64,000 nucleotides of DNA from Klebsiella grimontii (GCF_900200035.1 NZ_FZTC01000019.1:682001-746000); one strand, 5' to 3'. Counted from the stretch's first letter, positions 37,441-47,122 are shown. Program-made: numbers and translations. Notes: generated from the sequence alone by a model not told the origin.

Positions 37441-39202
37441 GTAATTTCACTCCAAAGCGCAGCGCGATACCCAGCCCCACGACCACCAGCAGGATATTGA
37501 TGAAGGAGAGCGCGGCGACAATATCGATAGCCCCCGCCGCCCACAGCGAGACCAGCATCGAACCGATCGTTTCGGTTCCGGGCGAAAGCAGATAAACCCC
37601 GGTTGAGTATTCGCGCTCGAAGATAAGAAACATCAGCAGCCATGAGCCGATTAAGCCGTAGCGCGACAGCGGCACCGTGACGTGACGGGTAATCTGCCCG
37701 CGCGATGCGCCGGTACTGCGCGCGGCCTCTTCCAGCTCCGGCGCCACCTGCAGCAGCGTCGAGGAGATCAGCCGCAGGCCGTAGGCCATCCACACCACGG
37801 TATAAGCCAGCCAGACGCTAAAAATAGTATTACGCAGCGCGCGCAGCTGAACGATCAGGTGCTCGCGCAGCCAGTCCGCCACCGGCAGCGCCGAGAGCCA
37901 GCCGTTTTTCAGCGACTGATCGAGCCACATCGGCAGAAACAGAAACACCCACAGAAACGCCAGCCCGGCCAGCAGCCCCGGCACGGCGCGCGGTACCAGC
38001 ACGCTGTAGTCAAGAAAGCGCGTGACGTTATCCGGTTTACGGTGCATGGCGATGCCCACGAACAGATAGCAGACCACCGCCAGCGCGCCGCCGAACACGC
38101 CAATCGCCATGGAGTTAACGATGGCGCGCAGCAGGTTCGGCTGCTGCCAGATGCTACGGAACGTCGCCAGCGAGAGCTCATCCCATAGCGAAACGCCTAC
38201 GCCCCAGTTTGAAATAAAGGCCCGCAGCGCCACGCCGAGCAGCGGCACGCCGATAGTGACCGTCAGCCAGGCCACCACCACAATCCCGGCGACCCAGCGC
38301 CATTTCCCCAGCGGCAGCGCGCGGGCCTGGGACGCTTTCCCCTTCATGGTGACAAAGCGGTTGGCAGTGCGCATCAGGCGGCGCTGGAGCATTACCAGCG
38401 GAATGGTGATGCAGATCAGCACCACCGCTACCGCCGCCATCAGGTGATAGGAAGGGGTGCCGAGCTTGTTGGTCAGCTTATAAAGATAGGTCGCCAGCAC
38501 CATGTTGCCCTCCGGGTCCCCCAGCACCAACATCAGGCCAAACACTTCCAGACCAAGGAAAAACAGCAGCACGCAGGCGTAGAGTATCGACGGTCGCACC
38601 ATGGGCAAGCTCACCGCCGTCATCACCTGCAGCGGCGATGCGCCCACCGTGCGCGCGGCCTCCTCCACGTCCGACCCGACGCTGCGCAGGGCGGATGAGA
38701 TATAGAGATAGGCATGCGGAACGTGCGTCAGTCCGGCAATCACCACGATGCTGAACATTGAGTAAATATTCCACGGTACGAAACCGATCAGCTGTTCCGC
38801 CCATTGCGAAAAGAAACCTACCGGTCCGGCCGCCACCACGTAACCAAAGCCCAGCACCATCGGCGAAACGAAAATCGGCACCAGAATCAGCGGCTCAATA
38901 AACCGCCGCCCGGGTAAATCGGTGCGCACCATTAAAAAAGCGAGGATCCCGCCGAGGGGGATGGCGATCGCCACCAGACCGAAGGCGAGAATAAAACCGG
39001 ATTTTAGCGCCAGATAAAAATCCGGGTCGCTAAAGATAAACGCGAAGGCTTCGAGGCTGAACGACTTCGAGCGGGCAAAAAAAGGCGCCGAGAGAAAGCT
39101 CTGCACCACGATAAACAACAGCGGGACATAAATCGCCAGCGCCGTCATCACGACGATGATACCGCGCGGCAAACCCTGCCATTTTCGACGTAAGACATTC
39201 AT
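37433..39202 (-). CDS. Fused two-domain ABC permease (FbpB/SfuB-like)
   Basis: 589 residues made of two permease domains in tandem with about twelve membrane segments. Two coupling loops are visible: DVEEAARTVGASPLQVMTAVSLPMVRP near residue 180 and ELEEAARSTGASRGQITRHVTVPLSR near residue 490. This fused form is characteristic of ferric-iron importers such as FbpB, SfuB and AfuB. It lies between the ATPase (eight-base overlap) and the binding-protein gene (71 bp upstream). Confidence 0.88.
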   Translation of the reverse strand: MNVLRRKWQGLPRGIIVVMTALAIYVPLLFIVVQSFLSAPFFARSKSFSLEAFAFIFSDPDFYLALKSGFILAFGLVAIAIPLGGILAFLMVRTDLPGRRFIEPLILVPIFVSPMVLGFGYVVAAGPVGFFSQWAEQLIGFVPWNIYSMFSIVVIAGLTHVPHAYLYISSALRSVGSDVEEAARTVGASPLQVMTAVSLPMVRPSILYACVLLFFLGLEVFGLMLVLGDPEGNMVLATYLYKLTNKLGTPSYHLMAAVAVVLICITIPLVMLQRRLMRTANRFVTMKGKASQARALPLGKWRWVAGIVVVAWLTVTIGVPLLGVALRAFISNWGVGVSLWDELSLATFRSIWQQPNLLRAIVNSMAIGVFGGALAVVCYLFVGIAMHRKPDNVTRFLDYSVLVPRAVPGLLAGLAFLWVFLFLPMWLDQSLKNGWLSALPVADWLREHLIVQLRALRNTIFSVWLAYTVVWMAYGLRLISSTLLQVAPELEEAARSTGASRGQITRHVTVPLSRYGLIGSWLLMFLIFEREYSTGVYLLSPGTETIGSMLVSLWAAGAIDIVAALSFINILLVVVGLGIALRFGVKLHD

Positions 39203-39273
39203 AAGCGATCCCTTTAAATCTGGCGGGCATTAAGCGGGCTGCGCATCCGGAAAAGAGGCGCAGCGCCGGGGGG

Positions 39274-40362
39274 TTATTTCGCCGCGGCGGTACGCCACTG
39301 TTTGATAAATTCCAGACGTTGCTTCGGCTCAAGATACGCCAGCAGCGTTTCATCGACCGGAATCGGCTTCAGCGCGCTGCCAAGCATTTTGGTCATGCCG
39401 TCAATATCATTTTTACCTTCGATATCATTGCGCAGGGAGGGAATATCGGCCTGGTTCGCGAGGATGCTTTGCCCCTTTTCCGACAGCACGTAGTCAAACC
39501 ACAGCTTCGCCGCATTAAGATGCTCGGCTTCTGCGGTAATAAAGGAGACCCGGGAGAGCACCAGCACGTAATCTTTCGGATATGAGATGCCAAGCGAAGG
39601 GTCGGTTTTCGCCCGCGCTTCCGCGTAGGAACCGAGAATATTGTAGCCAATCAGGTTTTCACCGGAGGAGACGCGCTCCATCATCGTACCGGTGGATGAT
39701 TGCACCGTCAGGCCGCCTTTCGCAATGCCCGCCAGATCGTTAAAGTAGTTAGCATCGGCTTTGCTGTCCTGCACCGCCAGCATAAAACCCAGCCCTGATT
39801 TTTCAATATCGTACGTGGTGACCTTGCCTTTGAATTTATCGGCCTGAGCGGAGATAAGCTTCGCCAGCGCGGTATGCGAGTCCGGAACATCACCCTGCGG
39901 GATCAGCCGTTTATTATAGATAAAGACCACCGGCTCGTAGGTCGTGCCGTAAGCTTTTTGTTGCCAGACCGCCCATTTTGGCAGCTTATCCCGCTCCGGC
40001 GAGGCGTACTCTTCGGCGTATTCGGTGGCAAGCTTCAGCGCCGTATCCATGGAAGAGCTCCAGACCACATCGCCGCTGCCGCCGCCCGCCGCCTGTTCGC
40101 TGATATAACGGTTGTACAATTCGGTACTGTTCATATCGTTATATTCAACTTTAATGCCGGGATATTGCGCCTCAAAGCCTTTAATTAACGGGCCTGCGGC
40201 CTTGGTATCGGTCGTTGAATAGATAACCACTTTGCCTTCTTTAATCCCGGCATCCACCACTTTTTGATAATCCGCCGGGTAGCCCTCAGGGACTGTGGCA
40301 AGAACCTGACCGGAGAATATTGCCGTCAGTGAAATCATTAACCCACTAATTTTCATATACAT
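39274..40362 (-). CDS. Fe(III)-type periplasmic substrate-binding protein
   Basis: 362 residues with a signal peptide (MYMKISGLMISLTAIFSGQVLA). The mature protein is an extracellular solute-binding protein of the FbpA/AfuA class: GKVVIYSTTDTKAAGPLIKGFEAQYPGIKVEYND at the front and GDVVWSSSMD further in. The conserved iron-ligand Tyr pair of FbpA is not obvious, so ferric iron is likely but other anionic ligands are possible. It is the first gene of the leftward importer. AGGTTG before the first ATG sets the start. No Fur-like site was recognised in the 497-bp gap upstream. Confidence 0.85.
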   Translation of the reverse strand: MYMKISGLMISLTAIFSGQVLATVPEGYPADYQKVVDAGIKEGKVVIYSTTDTKAAGPLIKGFEAQYPGIKVEYNDMNSTELYNRYISEQAAGGGSGDVVWSSSMDTALKLATEYAEEYASPERDKLPKWAVWQQKAYGTTYEPVVFIYNKRLIPQGDVPDSHTALAKLISAQADKFKGKVTTYDIEKSGLGFMLAVQDSKADANYFNDLAGIAKGGLTVQSSTGTMMERVSSGENLIGYNILGSYAEARAKTDPSLGISYPKDYVLVLSRVSFITAEAEHLNAAKLWFDYVLSEKGQSILANQADIPSLRNDIEGKNDIDGMTKMLGSALKPIPVDETLLAYLEPKQRLEFIKQWRTAAAK

Positions 40363-40859
40363 AAAATCAACCTTTAGGTATCAATTATTAAACGTAATTT
40401 TAACATATAGCGGGACGCCAGAGCCTTGCAACGCCGGATTTTGTTTTTTTACGGCTTTTGTGACGCTGGCGTAATTTAAAGGAAGATTCGCGGGATAAAG
40501 CGAAAGCGATTAACGCTCTGCGGCGGGAATATTAAGAAAACATTAAGTTTTTTTGCATATATGGCTCGCCGAATTTTGGCTTTGATTAACTAGAATAATA
40601 AAAGTGACGCTCCGTTTTACCTGCAAAGAAAGGTATAACGCGTCTCACTCTGCCGCTAACACAGGGGCTTGACCGCCATGGCGTGGTTTATATATCACCA
40701 GCTTCAAGGATTTGTCTCCATCCTCTCCGCAGCAATAACCGCCAGCGAAAAGCCTTTAATACAAAAGTCAAAACCTTGATCTTCGCCGTTGCTCAGCGCA
40801 GCATGGAAATGCAAACACGCTAAAACAATAATCCGCAACCCATTCACAGGAGAGAATCA
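40363..40859. other. Divergent intergenic region, Fe-type importer / hcxB
   Basis: Nearly 500 bp, AT-rich next to the importer and mixed further right. It must carry promoters for both sides; TAGAAT at 40591 is a possible rightward -10 without a good -35. I see no coding frame, no Fur box and no sigma-54 element. A leader RNA of over 200 bases before hcxB is possible. Confidence 0.4.
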
Positions 40860-41942
40860 GTGCAAACAGGACATCGCTTCCAGGCCACGGATCTGCATCA
40901 ATTTGTTAAAACCCTTTTCACCCATATGGGAAGCTCCCCCACCGAAGCGTCGCTTATCGCCGACCACCTTATTGCCGCCAACCTGGCCGGGCACGATTCC
41001 CACGGCGTCGGTATGATCCCAAGCTACGTACGCTCCCACGCGCAGGGCTATCTCCAGCTCAACCGCCACGCTAGCGTGATGAAGGACGCGGGCGCGGTGG
41101 TCACGCTGGACGGCAACGGCGGATTCGGCCAGGTGGTGGCCCATGAAGCCATGCAGATCGGTATTGAGAAGGCAAAACAGCACGGTTTGGCCGCCGTGGC
41201 GCTGCGCAACGCGCACCATATTGGCCGCATCGGCTACTGGGCGGAACAGTGCGCGGCCGCCGGAATGATCTCTATCCATTTCGTTAACGTCGTTGGCAAC
41301 GTGATGGTCGCCCCGTTCCGTGGGAAAGACAGCCGCTTCGGCACCAACCCGCTGTGCGTGGTGTTCCCGCGCGTCGGCCATCCGCCGCTGCTGCTGGATT
41401 ACGCCACCAGCGCCATCGCCTTCGGTAAAACCCGCGTTGCCTGGCATAAAGGGGTTCCGGTACCGGCAGGGTCGCTGATCGACGCTCGCGGCGTCCCCAC
41501 CACCGACCCGGCGGTGATGCAGACCTCGCCGCTGGGGGCGCTGCTGACCTTTGCCGAACATAAAGGCTACGCGCTGGCGACGCTGTGCGAAGCGATCGGC
41601 GGCGCGGTATCCGGCGGCAAAACCTCGCATCAGGAGACGCTGCAGGGCAGCGTGGACGCCATCTTCAACTGCATGACCACCATTATTCTCAGCCCAGAAG
41701 CGTTCGATGCGCCGGATATGCAGCGCGAGACCGAAGCGTTTATCGACTGGTGTAAACAGTCGCCGCACGAGCCGGACGCGCCCATTCTGGCGCCGGGGGA
41801 GTGGGAAGAGGCGAACCGTCGGCAGCGTCTGGCGCAGGGCATTCCGCTGGACGCCGGAAGCTGGCAGGCGATTTGCGCCGCCGCCGAGGAGGTAGGAGTA
41901 CCCGCCGATACCCTCGCGCAGCTACGCCAGAAGCTAGCCTGA
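40860..41942 (+). CDS. hcxB: Hydroxycarboxylate dehydrogenase B (YbiC type)
   Basis: 360 residues of the malate/L-lactate dehydrogenase (LdhA-unrelated) family, very close to E. coli HcxB, formerly YbiC. Typical stretches are DHLIAANLAGHDSHGVGMIPSY, ALRNAHHIGRIGYWAEQCAAAG and DYATSAIAFGKTRVAWHKGVPVP. HcxB uses NAD(P)H on 2-oxo acids such as hydroxyphenylpyruvate. The start is GTG with GGAGAG seven bases upstream. It is apparently monocistronic, with a hairpin after the stop. Confidence 0.9.
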   Translation: MQTGHRFQATDLHQFVKTLFTHMGSSPTEASLIADHLIAANLAGHDSHGVGMIPSYVRSHAQGYLQLNRHASVMKDAGAVVTLDGNGGFGQVVAHEAMQIGIEKAKQHGLAAVALRNAHHIGRIGYWAEQCAAAGMISIHFVNVVGNVMVAPFRGKDSRFGTNPLCVVFPRVGHPPLLLDYATSAIAFGKTRVAWHKGVPVPAGSLIDARGVPTTDPAVMQTSPLGALLTFAEHKGYALATLCEAIGGAVSGGKTSHQETLQGSVDAIFNCMTTIILSPEAFDAPDMQRETEAFIDWCKQSPHEPDAPILAPGEWEEANRRQRLAQGIPLDAGSWQAICAAAEEVGVPADTLAQLRQKLA

Positions 41943-41952
41943 TTGTCCCTTG

Positions 41953-41974
41953 ATGACGCCCGAGCGGGCGTCAT
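41953..41974 (+). terminator. Hairpin after hcxB
   Basis: Perfect 10-bp arms ATGACGCCCG/CGGGCGTCAT almost back to back, 11 bp after the stop. There is no T-run, so it may be a Rho-dependent end or a message-protecting stem. Confidence 0.5.
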
Positions 41975-42055
41975 GTCATCGTCATTAGTGTCGACATCGC
42001 CGCCGCCCCGCCTGCACCTCCCGATTATTCTAAATTAATTCAATAAGTTAAAATT

Positions 42056-42071
42056 TGGCACATCCTATGCA
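42056..42071 (+). promoter_or_regulatory. Sigma-54 promoter of the fdhF-like gene
   Basis: TGGCACATCCTATGCA matches TGGCAC-R-N4-TTGCW at all fixed positions except one T to A at -12, with GG and GC exactly ten bases apart. It lies 108 bp before the start codon. E. coli fdhF is likewise transcribed by sigma-54 under the formate sensor FhlA. Short TGTCAT/TGTCGACA motifs at 41974-41996 lie where enhancer sites would be expected. Confidence 0.8.
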
Positions 42072-42179
42072 TAACGCTCCCGTCATCTGCCGGTACGCTG
42101 GCGCATGACGCCCTGACAAGGGCGGGCCGGGCCCGGCCTGTCCATTGTTGTTTATTCTCTGTTAACAGGTCTGTTACTG

Positions 42180-44330
42180 ATGAAAAAAATCACGAGCGTT
42201 TGCCCTTATTGCGGGGCCGGTTGCAAACTTAAGCTGGTCGTCGAAAACAATAAGATTATCCGAGCCGAAGCCGCTGATGGCGTTACCAACCAAAATCAGC
42301 TGTGCCTGAAAGGCTATTACGGCTGGGATTTTCTCAACGACACCCAGTTGCTGACGCCGCGTCTGCAGCAGCCGATGATTCGCTACCAGAAAGGCGGCAA
42401 GTTCACCCCGGTAAGCTGGGATGAAGCCATCCGCTATACGGCGAAAAAACTGCGTGAAATAAAGGAGAAGCATGGCCCGCGCGCCATTATGACGACCGGT
42501 TCATCGCGCGGTACCGGCAATGAAACCAACTACGTGATGCAGAAGTTCGCCCGCGGGGTGCTCAACACCAATAACGTCGACTGCTGCGCCCGCGTCTGCC
42601 ACGGCCCGTCGGTCGCCGGCCTGCAGCTGGCGCTCGGCAACGGCGCGATGAGCAACTCGATTAGCGATATTGAGAACTCAAAATGCCTGCTGGTCTTTGG
42701 CTATAACTGCGCCGACTCCCACCCAATCGTCGCCCGCCGGGTGATTAAGGCCCGCGAAAACGGGGCAAAAATCATCGTCTGCGACCCGCGTCGTATCGAA
42801 ACCGCCCGCATCGCCGATCGCCATCTGCAGCTCAATAACGGCAGCAACATGGCGCTGGTCAACGCCTTCGCTCACGTCCTGCTGGAAGAAGATCTGTATA
42901 ACCACGACTACGTCGACCGCTTTACCGAGGGGCTGGATGCCTATCGTGAGATGGTGAAAGACTATTCCCCTGAAGCCGTCGAAGGCATCGTCGGCGTCCC
43001 GGCCGCTGAAATTCGCCAGGCGATGCGCATGTTTGCCGCCGCGCCTTCCGCCACCATTATGTGGGGCATGGGCGTCACCCAGTTCGGCCAGGCGGTGGAC
43101 GTTGTCAGAGGGCTGGCGAGCCTCGCGCTGTTAACCGGCAACCTCGGGCGCGCCAACGTCGGCGTGGGGCCGGTACGCGGGCAAAACAACGTCCAGGGCG
43201 CCTGTGATATGGGCGTCCTGCCGAATATGTTCCCCGGCTACCAGGACGTCACCGACGCCGGCGTTCGCGCCAAATTCGCCAACGCCTGGGGGATTGATCC
43301 GGCGAGCATGGACGACCAGGTCGGTACCCGGATCACCGAAGTGCCGCACAAAGCGCTGACCGGCGAGATCAAAGCCTACTACATCATGGGTGAAGATCCG
43401 CTGCAAACCGAAGCCGATTTGGGTCTGGTGCGTAAAGGGATTGAGGCGCTCGATTTTGTGGTGGTGCAGGATATCTTTATGACCAAAACCGCCGAAATCG
43501 CCGATGTGCTGCTGCCCGCCACCTCCTGGGGGGAACACGGCGGCGTCTTTACCTGCGCCGACCGCGGCTTCCAGCGCTTTGAGCAGGCGATTATCGCCAC
43601 CGGTAACGTTAAGCGCGACTGGGAAATCATCAGCCTGCTGGCCAGCGAAATGGGCTATCCGATGCATTACGATAATAACCAGCAGATCTGGGACGAAATG
43701 CGCGAACTCTGCCCGCTGTTCTACGGCGTCACTTACGAGAAAATGGGCGATATGAACCACGTCCAGTGGCCGTGCCCGACGCTGGATCATCCCGGTACTC
43801 CGTGGCTGTATAAAGATAACCTCTTCGATACGCCGACCGGTAAAGGTCAGCTGTTCGCCGCCCCGTGGCGTGCGCCTGCCGAGACGCCGGATGAAGCGTA
43901 TCCGCTGGTGCTGTGTACCGTGCGCGAAGTCGGCCACTACTCGTGTCGTTCGATGACCGGCAACTGCGCGGCTCTGCAGTCGCTTGCCGATGAGCCAGGA
44001 CGGGTGCAAATCAACCGCGCCGACGCGCAGCGCCTCGGGATCGCCGACCAGCAGCTGGTGTGGGTCAGCTCGCGGCGCGGCAAGGTGATTACCCGCGCCG
44101 ACATCAGCGATCGCATTAATGAAGGCGCGGTGTACATGACCTATCAGTGGTGGGTCGGCGCCTGTAATGAGCTGACGCAGGATAATCTCGACCCAATCTC
44201 GAAAACGCCGGAAACCAAATACTGCGCGGTGAAGGTGGAGGCTATCGCGGATCAGCGCTGGGCCGAACAGTATGCCTGGACAAGCTATAGCGAGATGAAA
44301 GCCCGCCTGAAAGCGGCGGTTAACGTGTAA
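42180..44330 (+). CDS. fdhF: Formate dehydrogenase H paralogue, cysteine in place of selenocysteine
   Basis: 716 residues, the size of E. coli FdhF (715), and collinear with it. The 4Fe-4S ligands Cys8, Cys11, Cys15 and Cys42 and the cluster-to-cofactor Lys44 are kept. The molybdenum/tungsten bis-MGD ligand, selenocysteine 140 in E. coli (encoded by UGA), is here an ordinary Cys encoded by TGC at 42597-42599, followed by the catalytic His141. The RGQNNVQGACDMG segment with the active-site Arg is intact. It should oxidise formate to CO2, with slower turnover expected for Cys. No hydrogenase gene is adjacent. Transcription is probably sigma-54 dependent. Confidence 0.93.
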   Translation: MKKITSVCPYCGAGCKLKLVVENNKIIRAEAADGVTNQNQLCLKGYYGWDFLNDTQLLTPRLQQPMIRYQKGGKFTPVSWDEAIRYTAKKLREIKEKHGPRAIMTTGSSRGTGNETNYVMQKFARGVLNTNNVDCCARVCHGPSVAGLQLALGNGAMSNSISDIENSKCLLVFGYNCADSHPIVARRVIKARENGAKIIVCDPRRIETARIADRHLQLNNGSNMALVNAFAHVLLEEDLYNHDYVDRFTEGLDAYREMVKDYSPEAVEGIVGVPAAEIRQAMRMFAAAPSATIMWGMGVTQFGQAVDVVRGLASLALLTGNLGRANVGVGPVRGQNNVQGACDMGVLPNMFPGYQDVTDAGVRAKFANAWGIDPASMDDQVGTRITEVPHKALTGEIKAYYIMGEDPLQTEADLGLVRKGIEALDFVVVQDIFMTKTAEIADVLLPATSWGEHGGVFTCADRGFQRFEQAIIATGNVKRDWEIISLLASEMGYPMHYDNNQQIWDEMRELCPLFYGVTYEKMGDMNHVQWPCPTLDHPGTPWLYKDNLFDTPTGKGQLFAAPWRAPAETPDEAYPLVLCTVREVGHYSCRSMTGNCAALQSLADEPGRVQINRADAQRLGIADQQLVWVSSRRGKVITRADISDRINEGAVYMTYQWWVGACNELTQDNLDPISKTPETKYCAVKVEAIADQRWAEQYAWTSYSEMKARLKAAVNV

Positions 44331-44336
44331 AACAAC

Positions 44337-44362
44337 GCAGGGAGATGCGCGCGTCTCCCTGC
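44337..44362 (+). terminator. Hairpin after the fdhF-like gene
   Basis: GCAGGGAGA and TCTCCCTGC form a perfect 9-bp stem with an eight-base loop seven bases after the stop. The nearest T-run (TTTT) is eight bases beyond the stem, so efficiency is uncertain. Confidence 0.6.
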
Positions 44363-44377
44363 ATAGCCACTTTTGTT

Positions 44378-44472
44378 CCCGGGGGCGGCGCTCAACGCGC
44401 CTTGCCCGGGCTACAGGTTCAGTGCCGTCTGCGGAGCGGTAGCCCGGACAGATGCGCAGCGCCGCCTCCGGG
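44378..44472. repeat. Pair of inverted REP elements (BIME)
   Basis: Two copies in opposite orientation: one from CCCGGGGGCGGCGC to GCCCGGGCTAC, the other from GTAGCCCGGAC to GCCGCCTCCGGG. The same family recurs near 57 kb. They lie between convergent gene ends, the usual place for REP elements in enterobacteria, where they can stabilise messages or bind gyrase. Confidence 0.75.
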
Positions 44473-44481
44473 ATCGCCCTC

Positions 44482-45633
44482 TTACGCCAGCAGTTTCTCC
44501 ACCAGCGCCGTCCACAGCGCCACGCCGTGAGGGAGCAGCTCATCGTTAAAATCATAGCCGGCGTTATGCAACGGCTTTGACGCCGTCTCGCCATCGGCGC
44601 CAATCCAAAAATAGGCGCCAGGACAAGCCTCCAGCATGCAGGCAAAATCTTCCGAGGCCATGGAGGGGTTCCCGTTCCAGCTCACCGCCGACTCCCCCAG
44701 CAGCGCGGTCGCTACCTCGCGCACCTTTTGCGCTTCGGCCGGATGGTTAGTGGTCACCGGATAACCGGGATACCAGGCGATTGCGCCTTCCACCTCTGAC
44801 ACCTGCGGCTGGGCGGCGACATAGCTCTCAATCAGCCCCCTGACCCGCGCGCGCACCTGGTTGTCCAGGCAGCGGAAGGTCCCGCGCAGCACCACTTTAT
44901 CCGGCAGCACGTTGATCGCCTCTCCGCCGGCAATCTGGGTAATGCTCACCACCGTCGACTCCTGCGGCGACAGGCGGCGCGAAGGAATGGTTTGCAGCGC
45001 CATAATCAGCTGCGCCGCGGCGACAATCGGGTCCGCTCCGCGCTCCGGCATCGCCGCATGGCAGCTTTTGCCGGTCAGGGTAATTTCAAACGCGTCGAGA
45101 GAGGCCATCATCGCCCCGCTGCCGATCGCCACCTGGCCCAGCGGCATACCCGGCCAGTTGTGCAGCGCATAAATGGCATCCATCGGGAAGCGCTCAAACA
45201 GCCCCTCCTCTACCATTTTCCGCGCGCCGCCCAGGTTCTCCTCGGCGGGCTGGAAAACAAAGTGCACGGTACCGCGAAAGCGGCGGGTCTGCGCCAGATG
45301 CGCCGCTGTCGCCAGCAGCATCGCGCTATGACCATCATGGCCGCAGGCGTGCATCACGCCAGGATTGCGCGATTTATAGCCGACATCGCTCTGCTCGGCG
45401 ATCGGCAGCGCGTCCATATCGGCCCGCAGGCCAATCACCGGACCGGGGCCGTTCTCCAGGGTCGCGACCACGCCGGTACCCGCCAGCCCGCGATGCACCT
45501 GGAGGCCAAACGACGCGAGCAGTTCAGCCACCCGACGCGAGGTTTCCTGTTCCTGATACCCCAGCTCAGGGCAAGCATGAAAATCACGTCGCCAGCGAAT
45601 GGCCTCGGCGATCAGTGAAGAGGATACTGCCAT
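44482..45633 (-). CDS. M20 family amidohydrolase (hippuricase-like)
   Basis: 383 residues of the M20D (HipO/IAA-amino-acid hydrolase) family. Metal-binding motifs are visible: LRADMDALPI, HACGHDGHSAMLL (near residue 95), QPAEENLGGARKM (Glu-Glu pair near 130) and LHNWPGMPLGQVA. The C-terminal ASEDFACMLEACPGAYFWIG closes the active site. Such enzymes remove acyl groups from amino acids; the natural substrate is not known. GGAG six bases before the ATG sets the start. It is divergent from the MFS carrier gene. Confidence 0.9.
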   Translation of the reverse strand: MAVSSSLIAEAIRWRRDFHACPELGYQEQETSRRVAELLASFGLQVHRGLAGTGVVATLENGPGPVIGLRADMDALPIAEQSDVGYKSRNPGVMHACGHDGHSAMLLATAAHLAQTRRFRGTVHFVFQPAEENLGGARKMVEEGLFERFPMDAIYALHNWPGMPLGQVAIGSGAMMASLDAFEITLTGKSCHAAMPERGADPIVAAAQLIMALQTIPSRRLSPQESTVVSITQIAGGEAINVLPDKVVLRGTFRCLDNQVRARVRGLIESYVAAQPQVSEVEGAIAWYPGYPVTTNHPAEAQKVREVATALLGESAVSWNGNPSMASEDFACMLEACPGAYFWIGADGETASKPLHNAGYDFNDELLPHGVALWTALVEKLLA

Positions 45634-45916
45634 GTCATACTCCTTTCCTGCACAGCATCAGCGCTGAACGAGTGTGTTATTCAATAAATTGGGGCTACAG
45701 GTAGTCCGCCAGCCTATTGGTTATATCCTTTCGCCTGCTCGCTGACAACTTCCGCCAAACCCTGCGCCGGCGCGCCTTTACGCGGCCCCCTCGCCAGCGC
45801 CGTCCTTTTTTGTAGTGATATCAACGGTGACATAAGGCGTGCGATTAATTATTATGCAGCTATACTGGCGTTTTACCGAATAATTCACTCTTCATACCTC
45901 CTTAACCGGAAATAAA

Positions 45917-47122
45917 ATGTTCAACCCAGAGCAGAATCGCCTTGCCCCCACGCTGGCGATGATCATGGCGGCTTCATTAGTGGGATTTATCACCGGATAC
46001 ACGGTGCCCTTAATCAGTCTGGAGCTGGCGCAGCAGCAGATTGATACCGTTTACGTCGGCCTGCTGGCCGCGCTACCGCCAGCGGGGATGATGATCTCCT
46101 CCTTCCTCTCACCCGCGCTGTGCCGACGCTTTGAGATGGGGCTTCTGCTCTCCGTCAGTCTGGTGGCGCTGGCTGCGGCAACCATCGCCTCCTGCCTGTC
46201 GTTTGATATGGTTCATCTCCTGCTGCCGCGGCTGGTTACCGGCCTGGCGTCGGGGGTGATTATCGTCATTGGCGAAAGCTGGATCACCGGCGGCGCGGCG
46301 GGGAAAAACCGGGCAACCCTGACCGGCATTTATGCCTCCGCCTTTACCGGCTGTCAGCTGGCGGGGCCGCTGCTGATCTCCGCCGGAGAAGCGTATCAAT
46401 CATGGACGCTGCTGCTCGTCGGACTGGTGACCCTCGCCTGCCTGCTGATGCTCCGCCATCTGCCCTCCGGCAGCCGCGAACGGCTGGCGGAACGCGCCAG
46501 CTGGCGCAGCCTCGGCGCTTTTTTGCCGGTACTGGCTTCCGGCGTATTCTGTTTTGCCTTTTTTGATGCCAGCATTCTGGCGCTGCTGCCGTTGTACGGT
46601 ATGGATAAAGGGCTAAGTGAAGTCACGGCGGTGCTGCTGGTGACGGTGGTATTGACCGGCGACGCCGTATTCCAGGCGCCGCTGGGCTGGATTGCCGACC
46701 GCTTCGGCATCCGCCGCGTACATCTGACCTGTGCGGTGGTCTTCTGCCTCGCCCTGTTGGCCCTGCCGTTTCTGCTGGCGTCGCATATCCAGCTGATTGT
46801 CGGCTGCCTGCTTCTCGGCGCCGCGGCGGGGGCGCTCTATACCCTGTCGCTGGTCCGCGCCGGGAAAACCTTCTCCGGGCAAAAGCTGATTATGATCAAC
46901 GCCCTGCTGGGATTCTTTTGGTCCGCGGGCAGCGTGGCCGGGCCGGTAGTCAGCGGATTGTTAATCAGCGTCGCGGGCTATGATGGTCTGCTGATGACGC
47001 TGTTTGTCAGCGGCGCGCTGTTCCTGCTGATCCAGTGCCTGGGTAAAAGCGAAAAAGCGCTGCTGGCGGACGAACGCGAGCGCGAAGAAGAGATGGATGA
47101 TATTAGCGAGGCGGCGCAGTAG
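45917..47122 (+). CDS. MFS transporter (YcaD-like)
   Basis: 401 residues with twelve hydrophobic segments. The sequence, including RLVTGLASGVIIVIGESWITGGAAGKNRATLTGIYASAFTGCQLAGPLL and APLGWIADRFGIRR, resembles the YcaD branch of the major facilitator superfamily. The substrate is not assigned. An acidic, charged tail (ADEREREEEMDDISEAAQ) lies in the cytoplasm. It converges with the amino acid ABC operon and is divergent from the M20 hydrolase gene, which could supply a functional link. Confidence 0.85.
   Translation: MFNPEQNRLAPTLAMIMAASLVGFITGYTVPLISLELAQQQIDTVYVGLLAALPPAGMMISSFLSPALCRRFEMGLLLSVSLVALAAATIASCLSFDMVHLLLPRLVTGLASGVIIVIGESWITGGAAGKNRATLTGIYASAFTGCQLAGPLLISAGEAYQSWTLLLVGLVTLACLLMLRHLPSGSRERLAERASWRSLGAFLPVLASGVFCFAFFDASILALLPLYGMDKGLSEVTAVLLVTVVLTGDAVFQAPLGWIADRFGIRRVHLTCAVVFCLALLALPFLLASHIQLIVGCLLLGAAAGALYTLSLVRAGKTFSGQKLIMINALLGFFWSAGSVAGPVVSGLLISVAGYDGLLMTLFVSGALFLLIQCLGKSEKALLADEREREEEMDDISEAAQ

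Noticed and set aside
42597-42599. Selenocysteine recoding site in the fdhF-like gene
   Set aside because: The codon is TGC, not TGA, so no recoding is needed.
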